Assembly: GCF_000686845.1 (NCBI RefSeq)
Contig: NZ_JMLS01000013.1
Span: 62,001 to 126,000, forward strand
Reading direction: 5' to 3'
Length of the DNA: 64,000 nt
Origin: Paenibacillus sp. UNC451MF
GTDB taxonomy: Bacteria > Bacillota > Bacilli > Paenibacillales > NBRC-103111
Shown: one piece after another, positions 60,589-64,000 of the stretch
Numbering within the stretch: the stretch's first letter is position 1
Layout: the number at the start of each line of letters is the position of its first letter
Made by a program: the position numbers and the translations under genes
The notes under the pieces: model-generated
Told to the model about the DNA's origin: nothing
Seen by the model: the letters and a program-made list of their open reading frames with translations, nothing else
Database searches by the model: none

Positions 60589-62505
60589 GTGAAGCTAAAA
60601 AGGATGCGGGTAGGGTTAGGTGTCATTATTTTTATAGCTATGATGGGGGGGACATTAGGGTGGTTTGCATGGAAAAAGCATGATGCAGCAGGGACCAATC
60701 CACAGCAGCCATTAATGAAGGTGGAATCGGTTGCTCAGGTGAAGGAACGTTACGATGCGATAGTCATAGGAACGGATCCGGAAGGGATTACGGCCGCCGT
60801 TTCGGCAGCACGCAACGGGCTTAAGGTGCTTTTGGTAGATGGACGGGACCGTGAGATTCTCGGTGGACTTATGACCCTAGGCTGGTTAAATACATTGGAT
60901 TTGAATTATGCTCCCCAGCAGCCTGCTATCCCGGGAAAGCATAACTTTTTGAACAAAGGAATTTTTCAGGAATGGTATGACCAGATAGAGGGAACCTCAT
61001 TTGATACGCATACGGCTGCCAATGTGTTTTATAAGATGGTGCGCAGCGAGCCGAATATCGACCTTCTGATGAAGGCCAAAGAAATAAAACCCTTGGTTCA
61101 GGCCGGTAGGGCGGGGAATGAAATCGCTGGCGTGACTATCGTGAGCTCCAATAACACAAGCCACAGTGTGTATGCTAAGACTGTCATTGATGCCACGCAG
61201 GACGGGGATATTGCCGCCATGGCGGGAGCGCCGTTCACGACGGGGAGACAGGATATCGCTGATCCGGACTCTCAGATGGCTGTCACGCTGGTGTTCAAGC
61301 TGGGCGGGATTACGCCTAAGGTGTGGGAGTCGTTCGGCAAGCATCCGAATACCGGCAGTGACAAGATGAGTGCATGGGGCTTCCCCGAAATGAAAGAGTA
61401 TGTGTCCACGAATAAAGAGCGGGTACGTATGAGAGGCCTTAATATAGGGAGGCAGAACGACAACACCATATTGATTAATGCGATGCAAATTTTCGGGGTG
61501 GACCCGCTGAATCCTGAATCCGTTCGAGAGGGCATAGAAATCGGCAAGAAAGAAGCGGAGCATGTCGTCTCCTACATGAAAAACAATTTCAGTGAGTTCA
61601 AACAGGTGGAGCTGCTAGGTACCGCACCCGAGCTATACGTCAGAGAAACGAGGCATATGCAAGGGGAATACCGTTTGTCGATGGCCGATTTAATGGAGAA
61701 CAGGGATTATTGGGACGCCATAGCCTATGGTTCCTACGAAGTCGATATTCAGAGCACCCATTATAAAGATCCCGGCTCGGTTATGATGAAGCCGAAGCAA
61801 TACGGGGTTCCTTTCCGCTCCCTTGTTCCGCTTAAGGTGGACGGATTGCTTGTCGTCGGAAGGGCCGCCAGTTTCGATTCTTTGCCTCATGGAAGCGCTC
61901 GCGTTATACCCCTCGGCATGGCAACCGGGGAAGCAGCTGGAGCAGCCGCCAAAATAGCAATAGACCAAGGGATGACATTCAGGCAGCTATCACAATCCAA
62001 AGACGGAATAGCTGCATTAAGGGACAAGCTGATTCAGCAAAAAGTGGAACTTATGTTGTATTCATTCGACAAGCCAGCATATACACTGCATAAGTCATAC
62101 CGGGGGCTGAAAGCCGCAGTGAGCATGGCGGTCACGTTAGGGGGATATGATAATACAAATTGGGACTTGGAAGGCAAGTCCAATCCGCAGCGCTTTGTTT
62201 CCCACATGGCTAATGTGCGAAAGGTGCATCCGGCGCAATTCCAGGGCGAGGCGACCTTGGCTATCCGGCACATGCCAAATCCGGCTGCGCTGCCATTGAC
62301 GCTCGATCAGGCTGCTTTAACCCTCGCAACGGCAACTGGTTTAAAGAGCACGAGGGAAGAGGCGGTGGCTGATCTGGTGCAGCGTGGATGGCTTAAGATG
62401 GATACAGTGAAGCAGATTTCCGATCCGGATCAGCTTACGAATGGTGAATCCTATATGTTAATTCGTGATGTGGTTGAGAATGCCGTCGGAGTGAAGTACG
62501 AATGA
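60589..62505 (+). CDS. Membrane-anchored FAD-dependent oxidoreductase
   Basis: 638 residues. An N-terminal anchor (VGLGVIIFIAMMGGTLGWFAW, about 9-28) is followed by an FAD_oxidored-type domain. The dinucleotide site is YDAIVIGTDPEGITAAVSAARNG, in which the second Gly of GxGxxG is Asp. LLVDGRDREILGGLMTLGW and VIDATQDGDIAAMAGAPF are also typical. The second FAD contact is GLLVVGRAASFDSLPHGSARVIPLGMATGEAAG. The last 150 residues are unassigned. GTG 60589 has AGGAG upstream. Related enzymes occur in sugar-utilisation loci, here facing outward if the anchor is signal-like. The substrate is unknown. Confidence 0.82.
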   Translation: MKLKRMRVGLGVIIFIAMMGGTLGWFAWKKHDAAGTNPQQPLMKVESVAQVKERYDAIVIGTDPEGITAAVSAARNGLKVLLVDGRDREILGGLMTLGWLNTLDLNYAPQQPAIPGKHNFLNKGIFQEWYDQIEGTSFDTHTAANVFYKMVRSEPNIDLLMKAKEIKPLVQAGRAGNEIAGVTIVSSNNTSHSVYAKTVIDATQDGDIAAMAGAPFTTGRQDIADPDSQMAVTLVFKLGGITPKVWESFGKHPNTGSDKMSAWGFPEMKEYVSTNKERVRMRGLNIGRQNDNTILINAMQIFGVDPLNPESVREGIEIGKKEAEHVVSYMKNNFSEFKQVELLGTAPELYVRETRHMQGEYRLSMADLMENRDYWDAIAYGSYEVDIQSTHYKDPGSVMMKPKQYGVPFRSLVPLKVDGLLVVGRAASFDSLPHGSARVIPLGMATGEAAGAAAKIAIDQGMTFRQLSQSKDGIAALRDKLIQQKVELMLYSFDKPAYTLHKSYRGLKAAVSMAVTLGGYDNTNWDLEGKSNPQRFVSHMANVRKVHPAQFQGEATLAIRHMPNPAALPLTLDQAALTLATATGLKSTREEAVADLVQRGWLKMDTVKQISDPDQLTNGESYMLIRDVVENAVGVKYE

Positions 62506-62559
62506 ATTGGAATTGAAATGAATAGGCTGATATGAAGCATCAACCATTCCATATGCCAT

Positions 62560-62588
62560 TTGACAAACCGGAATAGATGATGTAAATT
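62560..62588 (+). promoter_or_regulatory. Sigma-A promoter of T-box/glnS
   Basis: TTGACA (62560-62565), 17 nt, TAAATT (62583-62588). Transcription would begin near 62595, just before the T-box Stem I. Confidence 0.7.
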
Positions 62589-62610
62589 GTTCAATAATTC
62601 AAAATAAACC

Positions 62611-62922
62611 GACTATGACGAGAAGAGTAAGTAAAACCATTCTTTTACAGAGAGCCCCGGCAGCTGAAAGGGGGCAAGGAATATTTTACCGAAACAAGCC
62701 TCTGAGTCTCATACCGATCCTTGCATGTATAAGCCATGTAAGCGGGAGGCTATGACAGGAGCTCCTGTTACAGAGCTAGGGTATCGCGATTCTCTTACAA
62801 CAAGGATTGGCCGTACCTGATAAGATCAGCATGGCGACATGCTGATGAACTGGGGTGGCAACGCGAATCGTACTCTCGCCCCCAAGATGAATCATTCTTG
62901 GGGGTGGGAGTTTTTTGTTTTT
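62611..62922 (+). promoter_or_regulatory. T-box leader controlling glnS
   Basis: About 310 nt with T-box landmarks. Stem I begins GACGAGAAGAGTAAGTA, with an AGAGAGCC GA-motif-like segment at 62650-62657. GAAACAAGCC (62691-62700) offers CAA (62695-62697), a Gln codon, as specifier. The T-box sequence is ACTGGGGTGGCAACGCG (around 62849-62865). A G/C-rich terminator stem (CCCCCAAGA/TCTTGGGGG, about 62879-62912) with six T follows, and glnS begins 56 nt later. Uncharged tRNA-Gln would bind and favour the antiterminator. The specifier call is provisional. Confidence 0.85.
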
Positions 62923-62978
62923 CTAGAGTCACTAGCGTGAAGCGAGCTATTGCATGATAGATAGGGAGGTTGTAACCC

Positions 62979-64000
62979 ATGGAGAATACGAAAATTTTAA
63001 CTAATAAAGATAAACCGATGCATTTTTTGGAAGCTATGATTGCCCAGGAGCTTGCGCTGCAGGAGCCGGATCTGAGGGGGGTATGCACCCGATTTCCGCC
63101 TGAACCAAACGGTTATTTGCACATCGGCAATGCGTATGCCATTAATATTAATTACTCGATAGCCCGGAAATTCGGTGGAAAGTTTCACCTTCGTCTGGAT
63201 GATACGAATCCTCTGAAGGAGGATATGGAATACGTAAATGCCATCATTGAGGATATGAAGTGGCTTCAATTTGATCCCGAGCACCTTGTTTTTTATGGCT
63301 CAGATTATTCCGACCAGCTGTATGATTATGCAGTTCAATTAATTAAAAACGGTCGAGCCTATGTTTGCGACTTAAGTGCAGATGAAGTCCATGACTATCG
63401 GGGTACTTTGACGGAGCCGGGCAAAGAAAGTCCATACAGAAACCGCACTGTAGAGGAAAATCTCGATTTATTCTCGAGAATGAAGCAGGGAGAATTTCCG
63501 ACGGGAGCGCGGGTCCTCAGAGCCAAAATCGATATGGCTTCGCCGAATATGAATATGAGAGATCCTGTGCTGTACCGGATTATCCACGCGCACCATTATC
63601 GAACGGGAAATAGATGGTGCATGTATCCGATGTACGATTATGCCCATCCATTGCAGGATGCAATCGAAGGGATCACTCACTCTTTTTGCTCGATGGAATT
63701 TAAAGACCACCGTCCTTTGTATGAATGGGTTCTTAATTCATTGAACATCCAACCTGCGCCTAAGCAAAGAGAATTCGGAAGATTGAATATACGCGGAATG
63801 GTAACGAGCAAACGATATCTAAGAGAACTTGTGTCAGGAGGCTTCATAGAGGGCTGGGACGATCCAAGATTGCCAACGGTTAAAGGACTTCGACGCAGGG
63901 GATATACCCCGGAGAGCATCCATCGTTTTCTGGATGAGATCGGTGTATCAAAGACCTGGAGCACAGTAGATATTTCCCTGCTGGATCATTTTTTGCGGGA
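62979..64000 (+). CDS. glnS: Glutaminyl-tRNA synthetase (3' end outside window)
   Basis: The first 340 codons are visible. ATG 62979 has AGGGAGG 10 nt upstream. [19 protein letters not shown] is the class I N-terminal motif with HIGN in place of [38 protein letters not shown] and [10 protein letters not shown] are the GlnRS/GluRS-type active-site blocks. VTSKR is the KMSKS-like loop. The order of motifs fits GlnRS rather than GluRS. Most Bacillaceae lack GlnRS and make Gln-tRNA by transamidation, so its presence, under a T-box, is notable. Confidence 0.92.
   Translation, partial: MENTKILTNKDKPMHFLEAMIAQELALQEPDLRGVCTRFPPEPNGYLHIGNAYAININYSIARKFGGKFHLRLDDTNPLKEDMEYVNAIIEDMKWLQFDPEHLVFYGSDYSDQLYDYAVQLIKNGRAYVCDLSADEVHDYRGTLTEPGKESPYRNRTVEENLDLFSRMKQGEFPTGARVLRAKIDMASPNMNMRDPVLYRIIHAHHYRTGNRWCMYPMYDYAHPLQDAIEGITHSFCSMEFKDHRPLYEWVLNSLNIQPAPKQREFGRLNIRGMVTSKRYLRELVSGGFIEGWDDPRLPTVKGLRRRGYTPESIHRFLDEIGVSKTWSTVDISLLDHFLR

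Noticed and set aside
1-64000. CRISPR arrays, tRNA, rRNA, transposase or phage genes
   Set aside because: No regularly spaced repeats, no cloverleaf or rRNA-like segment and no recombinase or phage protein was recognised in any frame.

Overview
The window looks like chromosome from a spore-forming, low-to-medium GC Firmicute, most probably Paenibacillus or a close relative. The signs are a GerA-type germination operon, SinR/SinI regulators, a complete rsbV-rsbW-sigB partner switch, Lpl-type sugar ABC transporters with a large AraC sensor, a T-box leader, and AGGAGG-type ribosome sites throughout. No rRNA, tRNA, CRISPR array, phage or transposase gene was seen. All names are assigned from sequence reading alone, without a database search.

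Layout. 1-1.6 kb: a cut-off gene, a small drug/metabolite-type membrane protein and a UbiA-family prenyl-phosphate phosphoribosyltransferase (all minus strand). 1.9-10.6 kb: a SinR-like repressor, glmS, and a four-gene block (HEAT protein, membrane glycosyltransferase, degenerate GGDEF/pseudo-receiver protein, membrane-anchored glycosidase) that looks like a synthase-type exopolysaccharide system. A convergent sinI-sinR pair follows it. 10.9-16.6 kb: sugar isomerase, DUF2905, DoxX, YerB-like lipoprotein, Gfo/Idh oxidoreductase and GH43. 16.7-20.4 kb: germination receptor operon in the order B-A-C. 20.6-25 kb: a MocR regulator divergent from a DMT exporter, a TetR unit and small stress proteins. 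25.3-32.3 kb: a REC-PP2C phosphatase, giant hybrid kinase, CheR methyltransferase and second REC-kinase, resembling the RsbY/RsbK/RsbM input of the Bacillus cereus sigma-B pathway. 32.6-37.7 kb: glgC, an exported protein, leucine dehydrogenase, and the yjlC-ndh pair. 37.7-43.3 kb: rsbV-rsbW-sigB surrounded by small stress genes. Several of these have a promoter of the form GTTTCA-N14-GGGTA(A/C). A 260-bp nested inverted-repeat element lies just after sigB. 43.5-50.9 kb: AraC-type sensor regulator, sugar ABC transporter without ATPase, and a sulfatase. 51-56.7 kb: GNAT, a TagO/WecA-type transferase that appears to start at ATT, an M16 peptidase, PBP2 and a 43-residue membrane protein. 57-62.5 kb: an ECF sigma factor overlapping a membrane-anchored solute-binding-protein homologue with anti-sigma topology, a lipoprotein paralogue of it, and a membrane-anchored FAD oxidoreductase. 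62.6-64 kb: a T-box leader and the start of glnS.

How the parts work together. Three regulatory circuits stand out. (1) Envelope polysaccharide: glmS supplies GlcN-6-P, the 4-10 kb block would polymerise and trim a glycan, and two SinR-family repressors bracket the block. (2) General stress: the kinase/phosphatase/methyltransferase module at 25-32 kb probably feeds the RsbV-RsbW-SigB switch at 38.7-40.3 kb, whose predicted targets sit beside it and at 25 kb. (3) Ligand sensing: the sigma/anti-sigma/SBP trio at 57-60.5 kb looks like one-component surface sensing in which a sugar-binding-protein fold has replaced the usual anti-sigma sensor. This is the best candidate in the window for a little-described system.
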